A DNA stretch of 16,843 bases from Hyphomicrobiales bacterium (lineage in GTDB: Bacteria; Pseudomonadota; Alphaproteobacteria; Rhizobiales; Xanthobacteraceae): the NCBI GenBank assembly GCA_016210825.1, contig JACQTM010000200.1, positions 1-16,843 on the forward strand. Reading direction: 5' to 3'. A program made the position numbers and the translations under genes. Of the stretch, positions 1 through 6,923 are shown one piece after another. The notes beneath the pieces were generated by a model. It searched no databases. It was given only the letters and a program-made list of their open reading frames with translations, and was not told where the DNA came from. Each line of letters begins with the position of its first letter. Position 1 is the stretch's first letter.

Positions 1-891
1 CACGAATAGGTTGATCAACACGAGATAGAGCGGGAACAGCCATGCCGCCCGGTGGATTTCAGCCTCACTGTGGTTCTCCACCACGGTGACGTGAAACTGC
101 CGCGGCAAGAGAACGATTGCGACGAAAGACAACAATGTCATCGTCAGCAGCGATCCAGGTTGCGGAACGCTGGTGAGTACATTCGCGGTATCCGGCCGGC
201 TCAGCGCTTGCGACAACAGCTCACTCGGACCGTCGAAGATCCAGAACGTTACGAAAATGCCGACGGCGAGGAACGCGGCGAGCTTGACGATTGATTCCGT
301 GGCAATCGCGAGCATCAGTCCATCCTGATGCTCGGTGGCGTCGATGTGGCGCGTGCCGAACAATACCGCAAATGCCGCCATCATCAGGGCAACGAAGAGC
401 GCAAGATCACCGAACAGCGGCTGGGTGAATCCAGAATCCGTCGTATGCGCGAGAATGGTCGTAAGCGACGACGAGACGGCTTTGAGCTGCAACGCGATAT
501 AGGGAAGCATTCCAAAGATGGCGATCAGCGCGACCGTCGCCGCCACGGCCTGGTTCTTGCCATAGCGTGAAGCAATGAAGTCAGCGATCGAGGTGATGTT
601 CTGCGCCTTGGCAAGCCGGACGATGCGCACGATAAGCGGGGAGCAAAGCCCCACCATGAGAATCGGGCCAATATAAATCGTGAGAAAGTCGAAACCGGTG
701 CGCGAAGCCAGGCCCACAGATCCGAAGAATGTCCAAGACGTGCAATAGATGGCAAGGCAGAACGGATAAATCACGAGCCGGGCACGATCGCCGCGCGTCA
801 CACGACGGACACGATCGCCGTAACTCGCGACGACGAACAGAAGTCCGATGTAACTAAGCGCAACCGCGATGACAACCCAGCCTTCGAGCAT
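1..891 (-). CDS. Sensor kinase with N-terminal sodium/solute-symporter module (5' part only)
   Basis: Only the first 297 codons are in the window; the frame stays open to base 1. The start is ATG at 891, behind a good ribosome site (GGAG about 6 nt upstream). The protein is highly hydrophobic with several membrane segments: residues about 4-22, a TSWTFFGSVGLA stretch, IYIGPILMVG, ATVALIAIFGMLPYIALQLKAV, and more towards the edge. This resembles the symporter-like N-terminus of CbrA/CrbS/MxtR-type histidine kinases, which carry PAS, kinase and sometimes receiver domains further on. Those domains lie outside the window, so the kinase call is inferred from the type of N-terminus and from the divergent response regulator at 1232. 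CrbS-type kinases control acetate or carbon-source genes; the signal here is unknown. A plain solute transporter is the alternative. Confidence 0.75.
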   Translation of the reverse strand, partial: MLEGWVVIAVALSYIGLLFVVASYGDRVRRVTRGDRARLVIYPFCLAIYCTSWTFFGSVGLASRTGFDFLTIYIGPILMVGLCSPLIVRIVRLAKAQNITSIADFIASRYGKNQAVAATVALIAIFGMLPYIALQLKAVSSSLTTILAHTTDSGFTQPLFGDLALFVALMMAAFAVLFGTRHIDATEHQDGLMLAIATESIVKLAAFLAVGIFVTFWIFDGPSELLSQALSRPDTANVLTSVPQPGSLLTMTLLSFVAIVLLPRQFHVTVVENHSEAEIHRAAWLFPLYLVLINLFV

Positions 892-1231
892 AAGGTCTCC
901 TGCGCCAATAGGCTGGGATGTGCGGCGCGAAAGCGCCGGCCCCCCATACAGGTCATCACAGGTAACGCGGTGTTGTCCACCGTCGGGCTGGCGCCGAAAT
1001 TACCGCTAAATGGCCGTGGCGGCACGTGTGCTCGCCACACTGGCGGCGATTTTGGTTTGTCCAGGCCTCATCCAGTGACTTGCGTTGAAGTGCGCAACAC
1101 CAGGATACCGATAACGCATTCCTCTGGTGCCATAAGCCATTGAGATCAATTGATAATTAAACGTATCGGCATCAAATGGCGTGACCATGTCCACCTTATG
1201 ATTCGTTGGTCGAGGCTGAAACGGGATCAGC
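892..1231. promoter_or_regulatory. Divergent control region between sensor kinase and response regulator
   Basis: These 340 bp contain no convincing gene. They hold several symmetrical sequences: a perfect 6-bp stem with a GAAA loop at 923-938 (in the leader of the kinase gene), an imperfect dyad centred on CACGTG at 1016-1038, a 6-bp inverted repeat CACCAG/CTGGTG at 1098-1129, and the palindrome ATCAATTGAT at 1145-1154. The part next to the regulator gene (about 1140-1175) is AT-rich, as expected of a promoter, but I cannot name -35 and -10 boxes with confidence. Promoters for both genes must lie here if neither is read from further upstream. Confidence 0.55.
1016..1038. repeat. Imperfect dyad, candidate operator
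   Basis: GTGGCG at 1016-1021 pairs with CGCCAC at 1033-1038. Inside, GCAC at 1022-1025 pairs with GTGC at 1028-1031, leaving one unpaired T at 1032. It is roughly central between the two divergent genes. Binding by the neighbouring LuxR-type regulator is an inference only. Confidence 0.4.
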
Positions 1232-1843
1232 ATGGCGCAGCAGCGTGTCGGTGAAAGCGAATTATTCATCGTCGAGGACGACACGACGATCCGCGAGATG
1301 CTTTCGCGGTATTTCACCCTCGAGGGATTTTACGTGACGAGTTTCGCAGATGGCACGTCGTTCCTCGCCGTCACGGACGAGCGCGCGCCGGCTTGTGTGC
1401 TTCTTGATATTGGCATTCCCGGCGTATCAGGCCTGGACATTTTAAAACGGCTCAACGCCCGGAAATACCCAGCACCGATCTTCATGATTTCCGGATATCA
1501 CGACGTTCCGATCGTGGTTGATGCGATCAAATACGGCGCATTCGATTTCTTCGAAAAACCCTTCGATCTGGCCGATGTTGCAGGGCGCGTTCGCATGGCC
1601 ATTGCGTCTTGGGCAGGGCTTAATGAAGTGGTTGGCAGTCTGTCGCCGAATTTTTCTGGACGCAGCCTGTTGACGCCGCGTGAACTCGTTGTGCTCGGAC
1701 ACATCGCAAGCGGCGCTTCGAACAAGGAATCCGGGCGGCGGCTCGGCATCAGTCCACGCACCATAGAGGTGCATCGCGCGCGCATCATGAACAAGCTCGG
1801 CGCTCGGAACGCAGCCGATCTCGTCCGTATCGTCCTGAGGTGA
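1232..1843 (+). CDS. FixJ/LuxR-type two-component response regulator
   Basis: The 203-residue protein has a receiver domain (about 10-125) and a LuxR-type helix-turn-helix (about 145-203). The acidic pair is D16/D17, the phospho-acceptor is D59 in LLDIGIPG, the switch serine is S87 and the conserved lysine is K109 in FEKPF. The DNA-binding part reads LTPRELVVLGHIASG and ISPRTIEVHRARIMNKL, close to FixJ. The start at ATG 1232 leaves about nine residues before the first beta strand, normal for the family; the ribosome site is weak. The gene is divergent from the sensor kinase, its likely partner. It ends 18 bp before the convergent hemA stop. It is not FixJ itself as far as I can tell, since no fixL lies beside it. 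Confidence 0.88.
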   Translation: MAQQRVGESELFIVEDDTTIREMLSRYFTLEGFYVTSFADGTSFLAVTDERAPACVLLDIGIPGVSGLDILKRLNARKYPAPIFMISGYHDVPIVVDAIKYGAFDFFEKPFDLADVAGRVRMAIASWAGLNEVVGSLSPNFSGRSLLTPRELVVLGHIASGASNKESGRRLGISPRTIEVHRARIMNKLGARNAADLVRIVLR

Positions 1844-1861
1844 AAAGTCGGCGCTACGCGC

Positions 1862-3088
1862 TTACTCCGCCGCCATCGCGCGGCTCTTAAGCGGCAACCC
1901 AAGGCGTTCCCAAACGTCCACCAAGGCTTCGGCGAGCGCATCGATCAGCGCGTCGTCGTGATAAGGCGTCGGCGTGATGCGCAGGCGCTCGGTTCCCTTC
2001 GGCACCGTCGGAAAATTGATCGGCTGGATGTAGATGCCGTGCTCAGCGAGCAGCAAGTCGCTCGCCGCCTTGCATTTCTCCGGATCGCCAACCGCGATCG
2101 GGATGATGTGCGTGGCGCTCGGCATGATAGGCAATTGCGCGGCCGTGAGTATCGCCTTGGCGCGAGCGACGCGCTCCTGGTGGCGATCGCGCTCCCAATG
2201 CGATGTTTTCAGATGCCGGATTGACGCCGCTGCCGCAGCGCACACCGCGGGCGGCAGCGAGGTCGTGAAGATGAAGCCCGGGGCATAGGAACGCACGGCG
2301 TCGATGAGCTTCGCGCCGCCCGCGATGTAGCCGCCGAAGCAGCCAAAGGCCTTGCCGAGCGTTCCCTCGATGACATCGACACGTGCCATCGTTCCGTCGC
2401 GTTCGGCGATGCCTGCGCCACGCGCACCGTACATGCCGACCGCATGCACCTCGTCGAGATAGGTCAAGGCGCCGTAGCGCTCAGCGAGATCGCAGATTGC
2501 GGCAATCGGCGACACGTCGCCGTCCATCGAATAGATGCTTTCGAACACGATGAATTTCGGCCGCTGTCCCGCTGCACGCAAGAGCTCTTCAAGATGCGCA
2601 AGATCGTTGTGCCGGAAAATCTTCTTCTCGCAGCCGGACTGGCGCACGCCCTCGATCATCGAATTGTGGTTGTAAGCGTCCGAGAGAATCAGGCAGTTGG
2701 GAAGCAGGCGGGCAATCGTTGAAATCCCGGTCTCGTTGGAGACATAGCCCGACGTGAAGAGCAGCGCCGCCTCTTTGCCGTGCAGGTCCGCCAATTCGCG
2801 TTCGAGTTCGACCAGCGGGTGGCTGGTACCGGAAATGTTACGGGTGCCGCCGGCGCCGGTGCCCATGCGGGTCGCGGTTTCGACCATGGCACCGATGACC
2901 TTCGGATGCTGGCCCATGCCGAGATAGTCGTTGGAGCACCACAACACGACGTTGCGCGGGCCATCCGGCGAATGCCAGATCGCATGCGGGAAACGGCCGG
3001 CGATGCGCTCGATATCGGCAAAAACCCGATAGCGGCGCTCCTCCCGAAGACGGGTTAGGGCATCAGAGAAAAAAGCATCATAGATCAT
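1862..3088 (-). CDS. hemA: 5-aminolevulinate synthase
   Basis: This 408-residue PLP enzyme condenses glycine with succinyl-CoA to 5-aminolevulinate, the first step of the C4 (Shemin) route to haem typical of alphaproteobacteria. The PLP-binding lysine is K246 in EGTLGKAFG, matching Rhodobacter ALAS (about K248). Other family motifs are WCSNDYLGMGQHP (about 50-62), GAGGTRNISGTSHPLVELE (about 78-96) and DEVHAVGMYG (212-221). I chose ATG 3088 because the family begins at the YDAFF...RYRVFADIER segment; a TTG at 3115 would add nine unrelated residues. The ribosome site is poor for either start. The tRNA-Thr gene lies upstream on the same strand, with a hairpin terminator between. An FNR/FixK-type box at 3185-3198 suggests induction at low oxygen. 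Confidence 0.95.
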   Translation of the reverse strand: MIYDAFFSDALTRLREERRYRVFADIERIAGRFPHAIWHSPDGPRNVVLWCSNDYLGMGQHPKVIGAMVETATRMGTGAGGTRNISGTSHPLVELERELADLHGKEAALLFTSGYVSNETGISTIARLLPNCLILSDAYNHNSMIEGVRQSGCEKKIFRHNDLAHLEELLRAAGQRPKFIVFESIYSMDGDVSPIAAICDLAERYGALTYLDEVHAVGMYGARGAGIAERDGTMARVDVIEGTLGKAFGCFGGYIAGGAKLIDAVRSYAPGFIFTTSLPPAVCAAAAASIRHLKTSHWERDRHQERVARAKAILTAAQLPIMPSATHIIPIAVGDPEKCKAASDLLLAEHGIYIQPINFPTVPKGTERLRITPTPYHDDALIDALAEALVDVWERLGLPLKSRAMAAE

Positions 3089-3156
3089 GCAGAACCAGCC
3101 ATTTCCAGGACCCAAGCTCTTCTTTTTAGAAGCGATCCACCCTGTTTGTCGAGGCG

Positions 3157-3162
3157 ATATTG
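3157..3162 (-). promoter_or_regulatory. Candidate -10 box of hemA
   Basis: CAATAT on the minus strand, with a predicted start near 3150, gives a leader of about 60 nt before the hemA ATG. No good -35 box is present at the usual distance, in keeping with a promoter that depends on an activator bound at about -41.5. Confidence 0.45.
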
Positions 3163-3184
3163 GCTGAAGTTCAAACCCTGCCTA

Positions 3185-3198
3185 TTGAGCGGGATCAA
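3185..3198 (-). promoter_or_regulatory. FNR/FixK-type binding site upstream of hemA
   Basis: On the minus strand the site reads TTGAT-CCCG-CTCAA, matching the TTGA-N6-TCAA core of FNR/FixK/AadR regulators. A plausible -10 box (CAATAT, 3162-3157) puts the transcript start near 3150, so the box centre falls at about -41.5, the position used by FNR-type class II activators. Oxygen-responsive control of hemA by this family is known in related bacteria. Whether the site works here is inferred. Confidence 0.65.
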
Positions 3199-3236
3199 AG
3201 GCAGCAACGGATTTGACGCAAACAGCGCTGTTGCTG

Positions 3237-3254
3237 AAACGCGGTGAAGCCGCG
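3237..3254 (-). terminator. Hairpin after tRNA-Thr, probable terminator
   Basis: On the minus strand a 5-bp stem CGCGG/CCGCG with loop CTTCA is followed by TTT. It begins 6 nt beyond the encoded CCA end of tRNA-Thr and lies before the hemA promoter. The stem is short and the T run weak, so it may be only a partial terminator. Confidence 0.5.
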
Positions 3255-3260
3255 ATGTCG

Positions 3261-3335
3261 TGGTGCTGCCGGTCAGGATTGAACTGACGACCTCCCCCTT
3301 ACCAAGGGGGTGCTCTACCACTGAGCTACGGCAGC
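3261..3335 (-). tRNA. tRNA-Thr (anticodon GGT)
   Basis: The acceptor stem GCTGCCG pairs with CGGCAGC; the D arm is GCTC...GAGC; the anticodon stem CCCCT/AGGGG encloses TTGGTA with anticodon GGT (complement at 3301-3303); the T arm contains GTTCAATCC. CCA is encoded (complement at 3261-3263). The RNA decodes ACC/ACU threonine codons. The gene stands alone, upstream of hemA on the same strand. Confidence 0.96.
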
Positions 3336-3478
3336 GAAATGAGATTGCACGACGCGAGAAAATCCTCGCCGGAACGCAACGGAAAGTGCCACAAGGGGTC
3401 CGCGGCTGCAAGGCAAGGGGCCTGCCGCGTGCATGCTCGCCACTTGCGGGGGGCCGCCGGCGCGAGTTTAGTGGCAAA

Positions 3479-3664
3479 ATGATGCGCCGGAGCCCGAAGG
3501 ATACCAAAGACAAGTCAAGTTCGACGAATAAAGAACGTCGTGCAGCCGCGTTACGCGAGAATCTACGCCGGCGGAAGATGCAAGCGCGCGGCCGTGCGGC
3601 ATCCGGCGGCAAACCGGGCGATGAAACGGTGACGACCGGCGGACGTGACAACCGCTCGTCCTGA
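3479..3664 (+). CDS. Small basic protein upstream of murA
   Basis: The 61-residue frame starts at ATG 3479 or at the adjacent ATG 3482. It is rich in Lys/Arg, with a central helix-like stretch AALRENLRRRKMQARGR (about 24-40) and a Gly/Thr-rich, probably disordered tail. From memory, similar short proteins with an ALRxNLxRRKxQAR motif occur before murA in related rhizobia; I know no function. The same frame is open further upstream, but that part runs through the tRNA-Thr complement and is not credible as protein. It lies 66 bp before murA and may share its transcript. No strong ribosome site is visible, so the start is uncertain. Confidence 0.65.
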   Translation: MMRRSPKDTKDKSSSTNKERRAAALRENLRRRKMQARGRAASGGKPGDETVTTGGRDNRSS

Positions 3665-3730
3665 TCGTGTTCCCACTTTCGCCCCAATCGGGCGGGCAGG
3701 TGAGGGCGAACCGGACGATAAGGGGGATCG

Positions 3731-5020
3731 ATGGACCGCATTCGCATCAAAGGCGGCAGGCCGTTGAACGGTACGATCCCGATTTCGGGCGCGAAGAACG
3801 CAACGCTACCGTTGATGATCGCGAGCCTTCTGACCGAGGACACGCTCGTCCTTGATAATGTGCCGCATCTCGCCGACGTCATCCTCCTGCAGCGCATCCT
3901 CAACAATCACGGCGTCGATGTGATGCTCTCGGGCAAGCGGTCGGGCGGTGCCGAAAACAGCGGCCAGACCGTCAAGATTTCGGCGGCCAATATCGTTGAC
4001 ACCACCGCACCTTACGAACTCGTTTCGAAAATGCGCGCGAGTTTTTGGGTTCTCGCTCCGCTGCTGGCGCGCATGGGCGAGGCGCGCGTATCTTTGCCCG
4101 GGGGCTGCGCCATCGGCACGCGCCCCGTCGATCTGCTCATTATGGCGATGGAGCGGCTTGGCGCGCAGATCGATATCGAAGGCGGCTACGTCCTCGCCCG
4201 TGCGCCAAAGGGTCTGAGGGGCGGCGAGATCGTCTTTCCCAAGGTGACCGTCGGCGGCACTCATGTGGCGGTAATGGCGGCTTCGCTCGCCAATGGCACG
4301 ACGGTGATCGAGAACGCCGCGCGCGAGCCTGAGGTGAAGGACGTCGCGGATTGCCTCGTGAAGATGGGTGCGAAGATTTCTGGCGCCGGCACGGCGCGGA
4401 TCGAGGTCGAGGGCGTCTCGAAACTTGGGCCCACGCGGCACAGCGTGCTGCCGGATCGCATCGAGACTGGCACCTACGCCATGGCGGTAGCGATGACTGG
4501 CGGCGATGTGCTGCTCGAAGGCGCCCGCGCGGAATTGTTGCAGACAGCGCTCGATGTGCTCGAACGCGCCGGGGCGACAGTTTCCGCTACCAATGCCGGC
4601 GTGCGCGTGAGCCGCAACGGCGTGGGTCTGCAGCCCGTCGAAGTCACGACCGCGCCATTTCCAGGCTTCCCCACCGATCTTCAGGCGCAGCTCATGGCGC
4701 TGATGACGCGCGCCAAGGGCACCTCGCACATCACCGAGACAATTTTTGAAAACCGATTCATGCATGTGCAGGAGCTGGCGCGGCTCGGCGCGCGCATCGC
4801 GCTGGATGGCCAGATGGCGACAATCGAGGGCGTCGAGCGGCTGAAAGGTGCACCAGTGATGGCGACTGATCTTCGCGCCTCGGTGTCGCTTGTAATCGCC
4901 GCGCTTGCCGCCGAGGGCGAGACCATCGTCAATCGCGTCTATCACCTCGATCGCGGCTTCGAGCGGCTGGAAGACAAACTCGGCCGGTGCGGCGCCGAGA
5001 TTGAGCGCATCAGCGGATGA
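3731..5020 (+). CDS. murA: UDP-N-acetylglucosamine 1-carboxyvinyltransferase
   Basis: MurA transfers enolpyruvate from PEP to UDP-GlcNAc, the first committed step of peptidoglycan synthesis, in the cytoplasm. The 429-residue length is normal for alphaproteobacteria. K22-N23 in SGAKNA, the fosfomycin-target cysteine C126 in LPGGCAIGTRPVD, R131 and the late LPDRIETGTYAMA and PFPGFPTDLQAQ motifs are all present, so the enzyme should be active and fosfomycin-sensitive in principle. The ATG at 3731 follows a purine-rich AAGGGGGA ribosome site. The leader can form two competing hairpins (3678-3710). A palindromic repeat follows the stop and may end the transcript. Confidence 0.97.
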   Translation: MDRIRIKGGRPLNGTIPISGAKNATLPLMIASLLTEDTLVLDNVPHLADVILLQRILNNHGVDVMLSGKRSGGAENSGQTVKISAANIVDTTAPYELVSKMRASFWVLAPLLARMGEARVSLPGGCAIGTRPVDLLIMAMERLGAQIDIEGGYVLARAPKGLRGGEIVFPKVTVGGTHVAVMAASLANGTTVIENAAREPEVKDVADCLVKMGAKISGAGTARIEVEGVSKLGPTRHSVLPDRIETGTYAMAVAMTGGDVLLEGARAELLQTALDVLERAGATVSATNAGVRVSRNGVGLQPVEVTTAPFPGFPTDLQAQLMALMTRAKGTSHITETIFENRFMHVQELARLGARIALDGQMATIEGVERLKGAPVMATDLRASVSLVIAALAAEGETIVNRVYHLDRGFERLEDKLGRCGAEIERISG

Positions 5021-5027
5021 CTCGCAC

Positions 5028-5175
5028 TTTACCCCCCTTGTGGGGAGGGTCGCCCGCTGTAGCAAGCGAAAGCGGGCGGAGTGGGGGTCCTTTGGAATTG
5101 CCTGTACGACCCCCACCCGGCTCATTGCTCGCATTCGCCTGCAATTCGCCACCCTCCCCACAAGGGGGAGGGTAA
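5028..5175. repeat. Palindromic intergenic repeat element after murA
   Basis: About 148 bp with nested symmetry. The outer arms 5028-5050 and 5151-5175 are nearly exact reverse complements, around CTTGTGGGGAGGGT. Inside are CGCCCGCT/AGCGGGCG (5051-5058 and 5071-5078) and GTGGGGGTC/GACCCCCAC (5081-5089 and 5108-5116). An RNA copy would fold into a branched structure. C- and G-rich palindromes of this look are scattered between genes in many Bradyrhizobiaceae. No coding capacity is seen. It may serve as the murA terminator. The remaining 5176-5268 shows nothing recognisable beyond the approach to the DUF2948 gene. Confidence 0.85.
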
Positions 5176-5268
5176 GAGAAGAGCGATTGCGTGATGAATG
5201 CATCCGCCTTGCGCGGTGCCGGATCGCTCCCTAACTAGCGATCAAGGCGGCCAACGAAATCGCGTGTC

Positions 5269-5739
5269 ATGGGCCTATTGAAGCTGATTGCGCTCGATAG
5301 CGACGATCTCGCCGTCGTATCCACTCATTTGCAGGATGCCGAAGTCAAAGTCGGTGAAATCCATTGGCGCCCGCGCGAAAAGCGCGTCGTCATCGGTCTC
5401 GACCGCTTCGACTGGGAGGCGGCCAACGGCCAGAAGCCGACTTTTCAGCGCTGCCGCAGCGCCCTGCGATTTGAGCGTGTGATGGCCTGCAAGTGCCGCA
5501 ACGTGCTCTCGCAGGACAAGGACAAGACCCTCAGTTTGCTCGGCGTCGAATTTTCCAAAACCAAGTCCCCCGGCGGGACCGTTACCCTGATGTTTGCCGC
5601 GGGCCAGGCATTGCGGCTCGAGGTCGAATGTCTGGAGGCCGAGGTGGTCGATCTCGGACCGGTCTGGGCCGCGGATTGCTGCCCCGACCATGCCGAAGAC
5701 GAGCCGCCCGCCATCAAAAGTCAAAGCGGTCGCACTTAA
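5269..5739 (+). CDS. DUF2948 family protein
   Basis: The 156-residue protein begins MGLLKLIALDSDDLAVVSTHLQDAEVKVG, the hallmark of DUF2948, an alphaproteobacterial family of unknown function often found downstream of murA. Residues 31-46 (IHWRPREKRVVIGLDR) look like a beta hairpin. No membrane segment or signal peptide is present. The tail is acidic, then short and polar. In many relatives hisD follows; here queG follows on the other strand instead. The TAA stop overlaps the queG stop on the palindrome TTAA. No clear ribosome site stands before ATG 5269, but the start matches the family. Confidence 0.9.
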   Translation: MGLLKLIALDSDDLAVVSTHLQDAEVKVGEIHWRPREKRVVIGLDRFDWEAANGQKPTFQRCRSALRFERVMACKCRNVLSQDKDKTLSLLGVEFSKTKSPGGTVTLMFAAGQALRLEVECLEAEVVDLGPVWAADCCPDHAEDEPPAIKSQSGRT

Positions 5740-6923
5740 CCTTCGGCAGTCACGGGTGCTGGCCCTGACGCCGCCCATTCTTCGATAACGGAAACGTCTC
5801 GCTCGCGCGATCGCAGCCGCGTCGCGAGCGAAACAAATTCATCCTCCGGCAACAGCCGGCTGAGCGCCCACACCGCGGCGCCGCGCACCAGCGCAGATGC
5901 GTCATCCAGGAGCCGGCCCGCTTCCGCCGCGAGCGTGGGATCGCCGGAATTCCCAATCGCGATGAGCACGTTGCGAATGAAACGATCGCGGCCGGTGCGC
6001 TTGATCGCGGTCTTCGCGAACATTTTTCGAAATGCCGCGTCATCGAGGCGTGCGAGATCGGCGAGTGGCGGCGCGCGTAATGCCTCGCGCGCAACGAGTT
6101 TTGCCTCACGGCCAGCCTGCGCGAACTTGTTCCAGGGGCAGACCGCGAGACAATCGTCGCAGCCATAGATGCGGTTACCGATCGCGGCGCGAAACTCACG
6201 CGGGATCGGTCCCTTATGCTCGATGGTCAGATAGGAAATGCAGCGCCTAGCATCGAGCCGGTAAGGTTCCGGGAACGCGTCGGTTGGGCAAATATCGAGG
6301 CAGGCGCGGCATGTGCCGCAATAATCGGCCTCTGGATCATCGGCTGGAATGTCGATCGTGGTGAAAATTGCGCCAAGAAAGAGCCACGAGCCAAATTCCC
6401 GCGAAACCAGATTAGTGTGCTTGCCCTGCCAGCCTAAACCCGCGCGCGCGGCCAGCGGTTTTTCCATCACCGCCGCGGTATCGACGAAAACCTTGACGTC
6501 GCCGCCGGCATTGGCGACTAGCCAGCGTGCGATGCTTTTCAGGCGTGGCTTGATAACGTCGTGATAATCCTCGCTCTTCGCATAGACCGAAATGACACCC
6601 TGCTCGCGCCGCGCGAGCGCTATAAGCGGGTTTTCCTCCGGACCATAGTTCAATCCCAGCATGATGACAGAACGCACATCGTTCCATAGCATGCGCGGAT
6701 CGCCGCGCCGCTCGGCGCTCGTCTCCATCCATGTCATGTCGCCATGCGCGCCCTCGGCGATGAAGCGTTCGAGGCGCTCCTTTGCCTTCGGGATTGAATC
6801 CGGCCGCGCGACGCCGACGACGTCGAAGCCGTGCGCGCGTGCTTGTTCGGCGAGTGCCGCCTTGAGCTCGGCCGGTGCGTTCAGAAATCGAGATTGATGT
6901 AATTTTCCGCCGGCGCCATCCAT
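5736..6923 (-). CDS. queG: Epoxyqueuosine reductase
   Basis: QueG reduces epoxyqueuosine to queuosine at the wobble position of GUN-reading tRNAs, using cobalamin and two 4Fe-4S clusters. With start ATG 6923 the protein has 395 residues. The catalytic-domain segment FVDTAAVMEKPLAARAGLG (D148 as likely acid) precedes the ferredoxin-like part: C202, C205, C208 and C212 in CGTCRACLDICP, C228, and C255, C258 and C262 in GCDDCLAVCPWNKF. A HEAT-like C-terminus (DPTLAAEAGRLLDDASALVRGAAV) follows. ATG 6923 overlaps the end of the GST gene by 43 bp, which suggests coupled translation. The frame is open further upstream, but that sequence is inside the GST gene and unlike QueG. The exact start is moderately certain. 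Confidence 0.94.
   Translation of the reverse strand: MDGAGGKLHQSRFLNAPAELKAALAEQARAHGFDVVGVARPDSIPKAKERLERFIAEGAHGDMTWMETSAERRGDPRMLWNDVRSVIMLGLNYGPEENPLIALARREQGVISVYAKSEDYHDVIKPRLKSIARWLVANAGGDVKVFVDTAAVMEKPLAARAGLGWQGKHTNLVSREFGSWLFLGAIFTTIDIPADDPEADYCGTCRACLDICPTDAFPEPYRLDARRCISYLTIEHKGPIPREFRAAIGNRIYGCDDCLAVCPWNKFAQAGREAKLVAREALRAPPLADLARLDDAAFRKMFAKTAIKRTGRDRFIRNVLIAIGNSGDPTLAAEAGRLLDDASALVRGAAVWALSRLLPEDEFVSLATRLRSRERDVSVIEEWAASGPAPVTAEG

Noticed and set aside
11..18. TTGATCAA palindrome resembling half of an FNR-type site
   Set aside because: The spacing is wrong (no six-base centre) and it lies inside the sensor kinase coding sequence.
1851..1861. Small GCGC-TAC-GCGC palindrome between the regulator gene and hemA
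   Set aside because: A 4-bp stem without a T run is too weak to call a terminator.
3085..3906. A 273-residue open frame on the minus strand
   Set aside because: It runs through tRNA-Thr, the small murA-upstream gene and the murA start, and its Arg/Ser-rich sequence is typical of a shadow frame in GC-rich DNA.
3731..5020. MurA has Leu136 after RPVDL where E. coli has His125
   Set aside because: From memory, Leu at this place occurs in related rhizobial MurA proteins, and all catalytic residues are present, so it does not indicate a defect.
3806..5203. A 465-residue open frame on the minus strand across murA
   Set aside because: It is antisense to a clear murA gene, has low-complexity His/Ala/Arg-rich composition, no recognisable domain, and runs into the palindromic repeat.
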